From Candidatus Zixiibacteriota bacterium (lineage in GTDB: Bacteria; Zixibacteria; MSB-5A5; GN15; FEB-12), in the NCBI GenBank assembly GCA_023132995.1, contig JAGLXI010000317.1:1-8431 (forward strand): a stretch of DNA of 8,431 nucleotides, read 5' to 3'. The notes below the pieces were generated by a model, which was not told where the DNA came from, did not search any database, and saw only the letters and a list, made by a program, of their open reading frames with translations. Below, piece by piece: positions 1-5,633 of the stretch (position 1 is the first letter of the stretch; every line of letters begins with the position of its first letter). The position numbers and the translations under genes were made by a program.

Positions 1-1163
1 CGAGCGGCGTTGTTGCTACCGTCTCGCGTTACTCTTTGCAGGAAGGCTTCGTAGCTGCCGTAGGTCCCGCCTCCGGACGTCCCGCCGTTGTCGGCCGTAT
101 GGAAGAACCACATGCCATCGCCGATCTGCTGCCGATCGGTTGGACTGTCCGATGGAAACTCGGCGAAGGCTGCCGCAGCTCCCTCCGATGGGATGAGCGT
201 TCCGGCGAGGTTGGCGACGACTTCAAAACCGGTGAATCCGCCCGAGGGATCAATGACCTTAGCCTGAAAGCCGTCGGTGATCTGGTAGTTGTCATCGCCC
301 GAGAAATTGGTCTGGTTAGCCAGGACCGTATCCCACAAGGTAACGTTGATCAGGTGCCAGACAGCGCCTAAGCCCACGACGCTGTCGATCTCGACCCGAT
401 ATTCGTGTCCCGTCAGGGCGTTATGATCGACTATGTGGACTTCCACCGCAGCCTGCGACTCACCGATCTCGCTGACCGGGAGCTTTGTGTAGACCCATAA
501 GGTGTCGTCACCCGCTTCGTCAGCCGCCCACACCGTCTGCTGGATCTCGATGCCGAGCGGGAGAGTCCCCCCGGCGCGATTCTGATGCTGACTTGCATTG
601 GCGTCATTGAAGACCGTCCACAGCATCTGATCCCCCACCATCGCCGGCTGCCCGGATGTATCGACCGGAGCGCCCTGGCCGACCGGCCAGTTGAGGTAGT
701 CGTCGTTCGGATTATCGGCGAGGCTGTCCCGGTACAGTTTGTAGACCTTGAACGACGGGTTGTCCGGCTGGTGGGCGCCTTCAAGCATCGGGCCTGGGAC
801 ATACTCGTCGGAGTATTCTGCTACAGCCACTCTTGTATCGTTGTTCACCTTGCCGCCTATCCAGATTCCGGCGGCATACAGAGGCGAGGCGTCAAGAATG
901 CCGTTCTGGATGTCCTCGATAGAGACATACGGGTAGTACGTTCCGGCGGAACGACCGAGGACACTGTTCTGATCGTAGCTGAAACTGCCATGGTTGGTCA
1001 CGAACATCAGGATCTTGTTGGCGTTGACGTAGGTCTCATTGTCCCAGATTTGGCTGTCATCTCCGGAAACAGACTGAGTGACGTCCAGCGGCTCCACGGC
1101 ATAGGAAGTGGCAGCCAGCAACAGCAGCATCGCGACAATAACTCTCAAGTGTGATTGCTTCAT
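1..1163 (-). CDS. Secreted protein of the FCB-group exported type, 3' end cut by the window edge
   Basis: The minus strand is open from the ATG at 1163 to the left edge: 387 codons and no stop. Residues 1-22 form a signal peptide (basic MKQSHLR, hydrophobic core VIVAMLLLLAA, cut near SYA/VE), so the product is exported through Sec. The mature part is rich in Asp, Asn, Gly and aromatic residues, with no cysteine and no membrane segment. Blocks such as LYAAGIWIGGKV (95-106), VAEYSDEYVPGPM (114-126) and LANQTNFSGDDNYQITDG (281-298) resemble, from memory, large surface proteins of Zixibacteria and related FCB bacteria, many ending in a type IX sorting domain. That end lies outside the window, so surface display by this route is inference. 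The start is supported by an AGAGGA-type ribosome site 7 bases upstream. No enzymatic motif was recognised and the function is unknown. Confidence 0.9.
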   Translation of the reverse strand, partial: MKQSHLRVIVAMLLLLAATSYAVEPLDVTQSVSGDDSQIWDNETYVNANKILMFVTNHGSFSYDQNSVLGRSAGTYYPYVSIEDIQNGILDASPLYAAGIWIGGKVNNDTRVAVAEYSDEYVPGPMLEGAHQPDNPSFKVYKLYRDSLADNPNDDYLNWPVGQGAPVDTSGQPAMVGDQMLWTVFNDANASQHQNRAGGTLPLGIEIQQTVWAADEAGDDTLWVYTKLPVSEIGESQAAVEVHIVDHNALTGHEYRVEIDSVVGLGAVWHLINVTLWDTVLANQTNFSGDDNYQITDGFQAKVIDPSGGFTGFEVVANLAGTLIPSEGAAAAFAEFPSDSPTDRQQIGDGMWFFHTADNGGTSGGGTYGSYEAFLQRVTRDGSNNAA

Positions 1164-1169
1164 GATATT

Positions 1170-1176
1170 TCCTCTT
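1170..1176 (-). promoter_or_regulatory. Ribosome binding site of the secreted protein gene
   Basis: On the minus strand the bases read AAGAGGA, six bases before the ATG at 1163. This is a good Shine-Dalgarno match at normal spacing, and it fixes the start of the left-hand gene. Confidence 0.75.
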
Positions 1177-1239
1177 AACTGACGGATTTCAGATTCAGTA
1201 TCGCTTGACCAAGACCGCCACCTGCCGCCTGCAACATAT

Positions 1240-1256
1240 ACCAGGTTTAATCTGGT
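1240..1256. repeat. Small hairpin in the leader of the secreted protein gene
   Basis: ACCAG (1240-1244) pairs with CTGGT (1252-1256), with one further G-U pair inside, in the predicted 5' leader of the minus-strand gene. There is no T-run after it on either strand, so it is not a terminator. A role in mRNA stability or translation is possible but unsupported. Confidence 0.3.
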
Positions 1257-1275
1257 GGGACCTTTTCGGATTAGT

Positions 1276-1307
1276 CCTTATGCTTTTCTCCCAATATACT
1301 CATAAGG
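1276..1307. promoter_or_regulatory. Inverted repeat around the promoter, possible operator
   Basis: CCTTATG (1276-1282) and CATAAGG (1301-1307) are perfect 7-bp inverted arms separated by 18 bases. One arm lies between the -35 and -10 boxes of the minus-strand promoter; the other covers about +4 to +10. Arms two to three helical turns apart across a promoter core suit binding by a dimeric repressor, but no regulator gene is present in the window. Chance occurrence cannot be excluded. Confidence 0.35.
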
Positions 1308-1320
1308 GCCGGACTGTCAA
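1293..1320 (-). promoter_or_regulatory. Sigma-70-type promoter for the secreted protein gene
   Basis: On the minus strand, TTGACA (1320-1315) is a perfect -35 box. It is followed after 16 bases by TATATT (1298-1293), which matches the -10 consensus at five of six positions. Transcription would begin near 1286 and leave a leader of about 120 bases before the ATG at 1163. It is the best promoter match seen in the window. An inverted repeat overlaps it and is listed separately. Confidence 0.65.
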
Positions 1321-1401
1321 CGGGAAAGCCTGCCATAATGCCTGATTAGCTCTGGGCGTGGGGGAAAGGAACCCGACTGCGCAATTGCTCCCCTGTTGGT
1401 C

Positions 1402-1430
1402 TTGACTGTGCACCTCCAAATCGGTAGCTT
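1402..1430 (+). promoter_or_regulatory. Weak candidate promoter for the glycosyltransferase gene
   Basis: TTGACT (1402-1407) matches the -35 consensus at five of six positions. A 17-base spacer leads to TAGCTT (1425-1430), only three of six for a -10 box. Transcription would start near 1437, only about 8 bases before the ATG at 1445, so the mRNA would be almost leaderless. That fits the lack of any Shine-Dalgarno sequence before this start. The weak -10 keeps confidence low. Confidence 0.3.
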
Positions 1431-1444
1431 GGCCGTCAGTTGCT

Positions 1445-2854
1445 ATGGCAGTTATAGACAGACAACTCATCCTGGCCTTCTCACTCACCGTATTGGTTCG
1501 GTTGGTTTTTCATCTACTGACCGGGTTCACCTACGATGACGCCTTTATCACTTTCCGTTACGCGGAGAACATCGCTGCCGGACACGGCTTCGTGTACAAT
1601 GTGGGGGAGAGGGTGCTGGGCACGACCACGCCGTTGTTCACGCTGATTCTGTCGGCTGTGGCGCTGGCAGGAATCCCGATCAAACAGGCTGCCCTGGTGA
1701 TCGGCCTTGCGGCAACCGGCTTCACGGCGGCGATTATTCACAAGTTCGCCCTGTCTCTTGGCTTTGATCGGTGGGCGTTCGTGCCGGTTACTTTGTACGT
1801 CTTGTTTCCTCGCCTGTTCGCGCCTGATACCGGGGGGATGGAGACGGCGCTGTTTACGCTGTTAGTCACCGCTTCGTTTTACTGCCAGCACCGACGTTTT
1901 CCCATTCATGCTGTGGCGCTGGCGGCCCTGGCCTCGGTCACGCGTCCGGAGGGTTTTCTGCTGTTGGGCCTGCTGGTTGCCTGGAATGTTTTCAAGGACA
2001 CCAGAAGGATCGCTGCCTATCTTCTGATTCCGGTTCTCATAAGTGGCCCCTGGTTAGTGTTTGCAGCGATCTATTTCGGATCGCCTATTCCAAATTCGAT
2101 CCTCGGCAAGCTTGCGCTTTACAGTCAGTTCGGCACTAAGACGCCCTGGGACAGCCTGGTCTACCTGATGGGTTGGCACAATCCGTTCGGTCTGGCGCTC
2201 TTTGCACTGGCGTTGGTTGGAGGGCGATGGTTGTGGAAGCGGCAAAGATTCGGCCTTCTGGAAGCAATCTGGCTGATCGGTATGGTGGGTAGCCTGTCCC
2301 TATGTTCAACCGCTCTCTTTCCGTGGTACGTCACGCCCATCTACCCGGTCTATCTGCTGTTTGCCGGCGCGGCGGTGCTTCCGGCAGCGGTCAGGCTAAC
2401 CGATCGGCGTCTTCGTTTAGGCCTTGTGAGAGGAGCATTGCTGGTTGTCATGGTGGTGGTCTTCATCGCCGCATGTCATCGCACCGTCTCCTACCATCAA
2501 AGCTATCAGGACTGCCTGGATACGGTTCACTATGCTATCGGGATGTACTTGCGTGAGAACGCGCAATCCGACGACGTGGTGGCGGCGGAAGATATCGGAT
2601 ACATGGGTTACTACAGCGGCCTGAGGATTATTGACCGTGACGGTCTGGTCTCACCGGAGACGATTCCGTACTCCCGAAGAGGTGACCATCTCGGCTTGAT
2701 TCTGGATTACAGTCCGGACTGGGTTGTTGTCGGGCTTGACGCGACAAGAGGGACGTTTCTCGAAGATCAGCGTTTTCTTGACCACTATCAACTGGAGAAG
2801 CTTTATGAAGCAGGGTTCGGCTCTGAATACCGAATCTATTCCCTGATACCCTGA
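1445..2854 (+). CDS. GT-C fold membrane glycosyltransferase (AftB/ArnT/PMT-like superfamily)
   Basis: This 469-residue integral membrane protein carries the hallmarks of GT-C enzymes, which move a sugar from a polyprenyl-phosphate carrier to an acceptor on the outer face of the inner membrane. Residues 5-25 form the first membrane segment. Directly after it comes YDDAFITFRYA (30-40), with the acidic pair D31-D32 expected to be catalytic, then GHGFVYNVGERVLGTTTPL (46-64). The same loop, DDA-(Y/F)-I-T-x-R, occurs in the arabinosyltransferase AftB. RPEG (167-170) and GSPIPNS (212-218) are further family-like loop motifs. Several more helices follow, up to about 345. The last 120 residues are a soluble extracytoplasmic tail with AAEDIGYMGYY (380-390). 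Sugar and acceptor cannot be told from sequence. The ATG at 1445 is the only sensible start, because an in-frame stop lies at 1403 and no other ATG or GTG intervenes. No ribosome site is visible. Confidence 0.88.
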   Translation: MAVIDRQLILAFSLTVLVRLVFHLLTGFTYDDAFITFRYAENIAAGHGFVYNVGERVLGTTTPLFTLILSAVALAGIPIKQAALVIGLAATGFTAAIIHKFALSLGFDRWAFVPVTLYVLFPRLFAPDTGGMETALFTLLVTASFYCQHRRFPIHAVALAALASVTRPEGFLLLGLLVAWNVFKDTRRIAAYLLIPVLISGPWLVFAAIYFGSPIPNSILGKLALYSQFGTKTPWDSLVYLMGWHNPFGLALFALALVGGRWLWKRQRFGLLEAIWLIGMVGSLSLCSTALFPWYVTPIYPVYLLFAGAAVLPAAVRLTDRRLRLGLVRGALLVVMVVVFIAACHRTVSYHQSYQDCLDTVHYAIGMYLRENAQSDDVVAAEDIGYMGYYSGLRIIDRDGLVSPETIPYSRRGDHLGLILDYSPDWVVVGLDATRGTFLEDQRFLDHYQLEKLYEAGFGSEYRIYSLIP

Positions 2855-2862
2855 TTGAAGAA

Positions 2863-2889
2863 CCCACCAGACGCTTTGCTCATGGTGGG
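2863..2889. repeat. Hairpin just after the glycosyltransferase gene
   Basis: CCCACCA (2863-2869) and TGGTGGG (2883-2889) form a perfect 7-bp stem with a 13-base loop, starting nine bases after the stop codon at 2854. No U-run follows, so it is not a standard intrinsic terminator. It could protect the 3' end of the mRNA, or it may be part of a dispersed repeat. Confidence 0.5.
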
Positions 2890-2983
2890 GTACAGGTACA
2901 GGTGTGACCGATCCCACAGCAATGAGGCCGTTGAAAAAGTCACAGTCACAAGGGCATGATTGTCTTCAAACCTGCCGATTGTG

Positions 2984-3005
2984 GCGGGTCTGCGGACAGA
3001 CCGGC
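2984..3005. repeat. Palindromic hairpin with a CGGA loop
   Basis: GCGGGTCTG (2984-2992) faces CAGACCGGC (2997-3005) across the four-base loop CGGA. Eight of nine positions pair, with one G-G mismatch. The near-palindrome resembles small dispersed intergenic repeats seen in some large environmental bacterial genomes. Only one copy is present in this window. Confidence 0.5.
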
Positions 3006-3105
3006 TCTGCATTACTGAGCCCTCCGATGCCGGCCTGACGAAGGTCAGCCTGATCACATTGGGCAGCATACTAACCTGAGAGCAAGTCCGAACAGCACCC
3101 GGGGG

Positions 3106-3219
3106 TTGATTCTTGTTGTCGCAGCCATCCTCTGCCTGTACCTTGACGGCTGTATCCAAAGAGTCCGCCGTGTGGCGATTGTACCATGCCGGCGCGTTTG
3201 CAGGAGCAACGGTACATGA
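3106..3219 (+). CDS. Possible 37-residue lipoprotein-like peptide overlapping the MATE start
   Basis: From a TTG at 3106 the frame reads MILVVAAILCLYLDGC and continues with a basic tail, ending in TGA at 3217-3219. That stop shares the bases ATGA with the MATE ATG at 3216. The start resembles a lipoprotein signal: a hydrophobic stretch followed by LDGC, a lipobox-like motif with an unusual Asp before Gly. There is no ATG or GTG start in the frame back to the stop at 3016, only a run of G upstream, and the tail is too short and Arg-rich to look like a folded protein. It may be a leader peptide coupled to MATE translation, the remnant of a lost lipoprotein gene, or chance. Confidence 0.22.
   Translation: MILVVAAILCLYLDGCIQRVRRVAIVPCRRVCRSNGT
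3202..3206 (+). promoter_or_regulatory. Ribosome binding site that sets the MATE start
   Basis: AGGAG lies nine bases before the ATG at 3216. An in-frame ATG at 3186 would add ten residues (MPARLQEQRY) that have no ribosome site and do not look like a MATE N-terminus, so 3216 is preferred. Confidence 0.75.
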
Positions 3220-4565
3220 GCGTCAAGGATAACATCACCGAAGGTCCCATCACGCGGACGGTTTTTTCGCTGGCTCTGCCGGTCGTGGTGGGAATGATGA
3301 TGGAGTTTGCCCTGACCAGCACCGACTATTTCTGGGTCGGTAAGCTGGGGCCGACGGCGCAGGACGCGGTTACGTCCTCAATGGTGGTCATCTGGACCAT
3401 CTTTGCGACGATCTCAATCGTAAGTGTCGGTGTCACGGCGTTGGTGGCCAGATACATGGGCGCCGGGGACTCCGAGAAGGTGGTCTATTTCATCAGGCAG
3501 GGAATAGCGATGGCCGTCGCTCTGGCGGCCGTGTTTTCTATCGTGGGGTATCTCTTTTCCCCGTCTCTGCTGGTGTTCATGGATACCGGGCCGGACACAC
3601 TTGAGTTGGCCGTGCCGTACCTGCGGATATTCTTCGTGTTTGCCGTGTTCTTCTTCCTGACCGAGACCGCGTATGCGGTCTTTCGCGCCTCGGGAGACAC
3701 GCGCACGCCCACCAAGATCAGCATCGGCGTGGTAGTCATCAACATGGTTCTCGATCCGCTTCTGATCTTCGGCTGGGGTCCGGTCCCCTCACTGGGCGTG
3801 GCGGGAGCCAGCGTGGCCACCGGGATCGCCGTCCTCCTGGGAGCGACAGCGATCATGTACCGAATGTCGCACGGTGGATTGGACTATCAAGTACGGGGAA
3901 TCATTCGCATCAAGCCACACCTGCGCACGATGCTTCGCATCGCCCGCATTGGCCTGCCCATGTCCAGCCAGCAGTTCGTTTTTGTGTCTGTATACTGGTT
4001 CCTGATAAAGATCGTACACCAGTTTGGTTCCCCAGCCGCCGCCGCGATGGGTATTGGCAATCGCATGGAGTCATTCTCTTACCTGGTCTGCTACGGTTTT
4101 TCGGTGGCGGCGTCCACGATGGTTGGGCAGAACCTGGGTGCCGGTCGGCCGGGTCGCGCGGCCCGCTGTGCCTGGGGATCGACCGGCGCCGCAATCGCCA
4201 TTACTTTGATTACATCGGTGCTGTTCATCTCCATTCCGGAGTTGATCGCGACCATATTCACGGACGATGCGGAAGTCCTGACGATAGCGGTGGACTACCT
4301 TATCATCCTCGGACTGTCGCAAACGGCGATGGCGGTAGAGATTGTGCTTGAGGGCGCTTTCAGCGGAGCCGGGGATACTGTTCCGCCGATGGTGGTTATG
4401 ATCCCCGGTTCAGCCATGCGGATACCGATGGCCTACTTTCTATGTTTTGAGTTAGACTGGGGAATCAACGGTGTCTGGTGGACGCTCACGATTACGACCT
4501 TTCTGAAGGCCGTCGTCCTGGCTCTGTGGTTCAGTCGCGGTAAATGGAAGCAGAAGCAGGTGTGA
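3216..4565 (+). CDS. MATE-family multidrug/cation-coupled efflux transporter
   Basis: This 449-residue inner-membrane protein has the length and the roughly twelve hydrophobic segments of MATE exporters, which expel cationic drugs, metabolites or other solutes using a Na+ or H+ gradient. The N-terminus MSVKDNITEGPITRTVF runs into the first helix (about 18-40), where TSTDYFWVGKLG is the typical end of helix 1. The two halves repeat: FRASGDTRTPT (156-166) in the first corresponds to FSGAGDTVPP (382-391) in the second. VGQNLGAGRPGRA (303-315) is the conserved second-half loop, matching ARYMGAGD (78-85) in the first. It is closer in style to the NorM/DinF-like groups than to polysaccharide flippases, but the substrate cannot be read. 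The gene stands 89 bases before the FAH-family gene and may be cotranscribed with it. Confidence 0.93.
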   Translation: MSVKDNITEGPITRTVFSLALPVVVGMMMEFALTSTDYFWVGKLGPTAQDAVTSSMVVIWTIFATISIVSVGVTALVARYMGAGDSEKVVYFIRQGIAMAVALAAVFSIVGYLFSPSLLVFMDTGPDTLELAVPYLRIFFVFAVFFFLTETAYAVFRASGDTRTPTKISIGVVVINMVLDPLLIFGWGPVPSLGVAGASVATGIAVLLGATAIMYRMSHGGLDYQVRGIIRIKPHLRTMLRIARIGLPMSSQQFVFVSVYWFLIKIVHQFGSPAAAAMGIGNRMESFSYLVCYGFSVAASTMVGQNLGAGRPGRAARCAWGSTGAAIAITLITSVLFISIPELIATIFTDDAEVLTIAVDYLIILGLSQTAMAVEIVLEGAFSGAGDTVPPMVVMIPGSAMRIPMAYFLCFELDWGINGVWWTLTITTFLKAVVLALWFSRGKWKQKQV

Positions 4566-4592
4566 TGGAGACAAAGTAACAGGACTCTGGCG

Positions 4593-4658
4593 ATGAATCC
4601 AGGCCTGGGCGATTATGTTCAGGCCGGGAACGTAACCAATTGTCGAGGGACAATATGA
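4593..4658 (+). CDS. Possible 21-residue leader peptide before the FAH-family gene
   Basis: An ATG at 4593, with AGGA eight bases upstream (4581-4584), opens a 21-codon frame. It begins MNPGLGDYVQ and ends in TGA at 4656-4658, sharing ATGA with the ATG of the next gene at 4655. The peptide resembles nothing I know. The ribosome site and exact stop-start overlap fit translational coupling, but a frame this short occurs easily by chance. A 10-bp palindrome, CCAGGCCTGG (4599-4608), lies inside it. Confidence 0.2.
   Translation: MNPGLGDYVQAGNVTNCRGTI
4645..4650 (+). promoter_or_regulatory. Ribosome binding site that sets the FAH-family start
   Basis: GAGGGA ends four bases before the ATG at 4655. 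A TTG at 4640 in the same frame would add five residues but would place this site inside the coding region, so 4655 is the better start. Confidence 0.6.
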
Positions 4659-5434
4659 TAAACAGGTATGTTTTCTTTCATGACGAGGAATCAGCGGCTG
4701 CGGGATATGGGCTGCTCGAGGATGACGCGGTCGCTGAGTTGCAGTCTGCGCCCTGGTACAGCACCGAACTGACCGGGCGCAAGTTCAGCCGCCGGCAGAT
4801 CGTTTTGCATGCACCGGTAGAACCGACGAAGATCGTTTGTATTGGGTTGAACTACCATGCCCATGTGAAAGCCTCCCAGTCCGCCGATGAAGCCCCGGAG
4901 TATCCGCTGATATTTCTGAAGCCGTCCTCGGCGGTCATCGGCCCCGGGGAGAAAATCGTGCATCCTCGGCAGTCGGAGCGAGTCGACTACGAAGCCGAGT
5001 TGGGAGTCATCATCGGTCGTGAGGTGCGCAATGTTTCTATAGAGGAAGCGTCGCGATACATCTTCGGGCTGACCTGCGTCAACGACGTTACGGCTCGTGA
5101 TCTGCAACGCAAAGACGGCCAGTGGTCGCGCGCCAAGGGGTTTGACACCTTCTGTCCGACAGGGCCCTGCGTGGTCACCGGCGTCGATTACAGCGACCTG
5201 CTGGTGGAGGGATTGCTCAACGGCGAGGTGAAGCAGTCGGGGCGGACGTCCCTGATGATCTTTGATATCCCGTATCTGGTCAGCTATGTTTCCTCGGTTA
5301 TGACCCTTCATACCGGAGACCTGATTTCTACGGGCACTCCGTCGGGCATCGGGCCCATGAAGCCGGGTGACGAGGTCGAGGTCAGAATAGAACATGTCGG
5401 CAGCCTGGTCAATCCGGTGGCCGGGCACAATTGA
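4655..5434 (+). CDS. Fumarylacetoacetate hydrolase (FAH) family protein
   Basis: The 259-residue product has a short N-terminal domain (about 1-55) and a full FAH catalytic domain (about 56-255). The cytoplasmic enzymes of this family use Mg2+ or Mn2+ to cleave or decarboxylate 2-keto or enol acids. Visible landmarks are IVCIGLNYHAH (60-70), the metal ligands in DYEAELG (E113 and E115) with D144 in VNDVTARDLQ, the lysine K161 in RAKGFDTFCPTGP, and the closing STGTPSGIGPMKPGDEVEV (225-243). Length and motifs fit the FAHD1, acylpyruvase/oxaloacetate decarboxylase and 2-hydroxyhepta-2,4-diene-dioate isomerase branch more than true FAH, which is longer. No aromatic-degradation genes are nearby, which favours a housekeeping keto-acid role, but the substrate remains open. 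Confidence 0.93.
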   Translation: MINRYVFFHDEESAAAGYGLLEDDAVAELQSAPWYSTELTGRKFSRRQIVLHAPVEPTKIVCIGLNYHAHVKASQSADEAPEYPLIFLKPSSAVIGPGEKIVHPRQSERVDYEAELGVIIGREVRNVSIEEASRYIFGLTCVNDVTARDLQRKDGQWSRAKGFDTFCPTGPCVVTGVDYSDLLVEGLLNGEVKQSGRTSLMIFDIPYLVSYVSSVMTLHTGDLISTGTPSGIGPMKPGDEVEVRIEHVGSLVNPVAGHN

Positions 5435-5510
5435 CGCTCAAAGACTGTGGGCGAGCATGACAGCCGACGCCGGCTATGGCAGCGAACGTGACGCACCCGT
5501 CGGTGTATGA

Positions 5511-5531
5511 CTTGTTGAACAACTTTTGTTG
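5511..5531. promoter_or_regulatory. Repeated GTTG/CAAC motif beside a promoter, possible operator
   Basis: GTTGAACAAC is an inverted repeat, followed after TTTT by another GTTG that runs into the -35 box. The three alternating half-sites could bind a regulator of the alaX-lptD transcript. The half-sites are only four bases long, so the evidence is slight. Confidence 0.25.
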
Positions 5532-5557
5532 GCATTTTGCGGTTGGTATTGTAGAAT
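5529..5557 (+). promoter_or_regulatory. Sigma-70-type promoter for the tRNA-editing and lptD genes
   Basis: TTGGCA (5529-5534) and TAGAAT (5552-5557) each match their consensus box at five of six positions and are 17 bases apart, the optimal spacing. Transcription would start near 5564, about 70 bases before the ATG at 5634. The site sits in the 199-base gap after the FAH-family gene, where a promoter for the downstream pair is expected. Confidence 0.6.
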
Positions 5558-5633
5558 GGCATCGTCGCCGAGCGTCGGTCCCTGTGATGTCGTGCGCAGG
5601 ATCAACCGGACGCGAGGTCGGCTGCTATCCTGA

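Larger units (their letters stand above)
1164..1444. other. Divergent intergenic region
   Basis: This is the 281-base space between two genes transcribed away from each other. It holds the minus-strand promoter with its inverted repeat, the leader hairpin, the minus-strand ribosome site and the weak plus-strand promoter. Bases 1321-1400 show nothing I can assign. A 62-codon minus-strand frame (1300-1488) crosses the glycosyltransferase start and has no coding character. Confidence 0.7.
2855..3215. other. Long gap with hairpins and repeat-like sequence
   Basis: These 361 bases separate the glycosyltransferase from the MATE gene and hold no convincing full gene. Two clear hairpins (2863-2889 and 2984-3005) and a tandem GTACAG pair (2890-2901) lie in the first half. 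The phrase GTTGAAAAAGTCACAGTC (2932-2949) looks like dispersed intergenic repeat debris. The last 110 bases encode a short lipoprotein-like peptide in one frame. I found no good promoter for the MATE gene here. Confidence 0.55.
5435..5633. other. Intergenic region with the promoter of the editing-lptD pair
   Basis: This 199-base gap holds the promoter at 5529-5557, the GTTG/CAAC repeats and a 5-bp hairpin (AGCCG 5462-5466 with CGGCT 5471-5475) that has no T-run after it. A 17-codon frame from the ATG at 5457 has no ribosome site or coding character. I see no clear terminator for the FAH-family gene. Confidence 0.5.

Noticed and set aside
585..1154. Plus-strand frame of 189 codons
   Set aside because: It lies antisense to the left-hand gene, whose frame has a signal peptide, ribosome site, promoter and recognisable protein blocks. 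The plus frame has none. The frame at 36-371 is rejected for the same reason.
2863..2889. Intrinsic terminator after the glycosyltransferase gene
   Set aside because: The stem is good, but the loop is 13 bases and GTACAGGTACAG follows instead of a T-run.
2836..3159. Minus-strand frame of 107 codons in the gap
   Set aside because: It runs through both hairpins and into the end of the glycosyltransferase gene, has no ribosome site, and its protein shows no domain. Repeat-derived sequence explains it better.
3186..3215. Upstream ATG for the MATE gene
   Set aside because: No ribosome site precedes it, and the real site AGGAG would fall inside the coding region.
4691..5428. Minus-strand frame of 245 codons
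   Set aside because: It is an antisense shadow of the FAH-family gene, which has all family motifs. The product is Arg- and Gln-rich with no recognisable domain.
5529..5542. Sigma-54 promoter (TTGGCA ... TTGC)
   Set aside because: The GG and GC elements are too close for the fixed -24/-12 spacing, while the sigma-70 reading has near-consensus boxes 17 bases apart.
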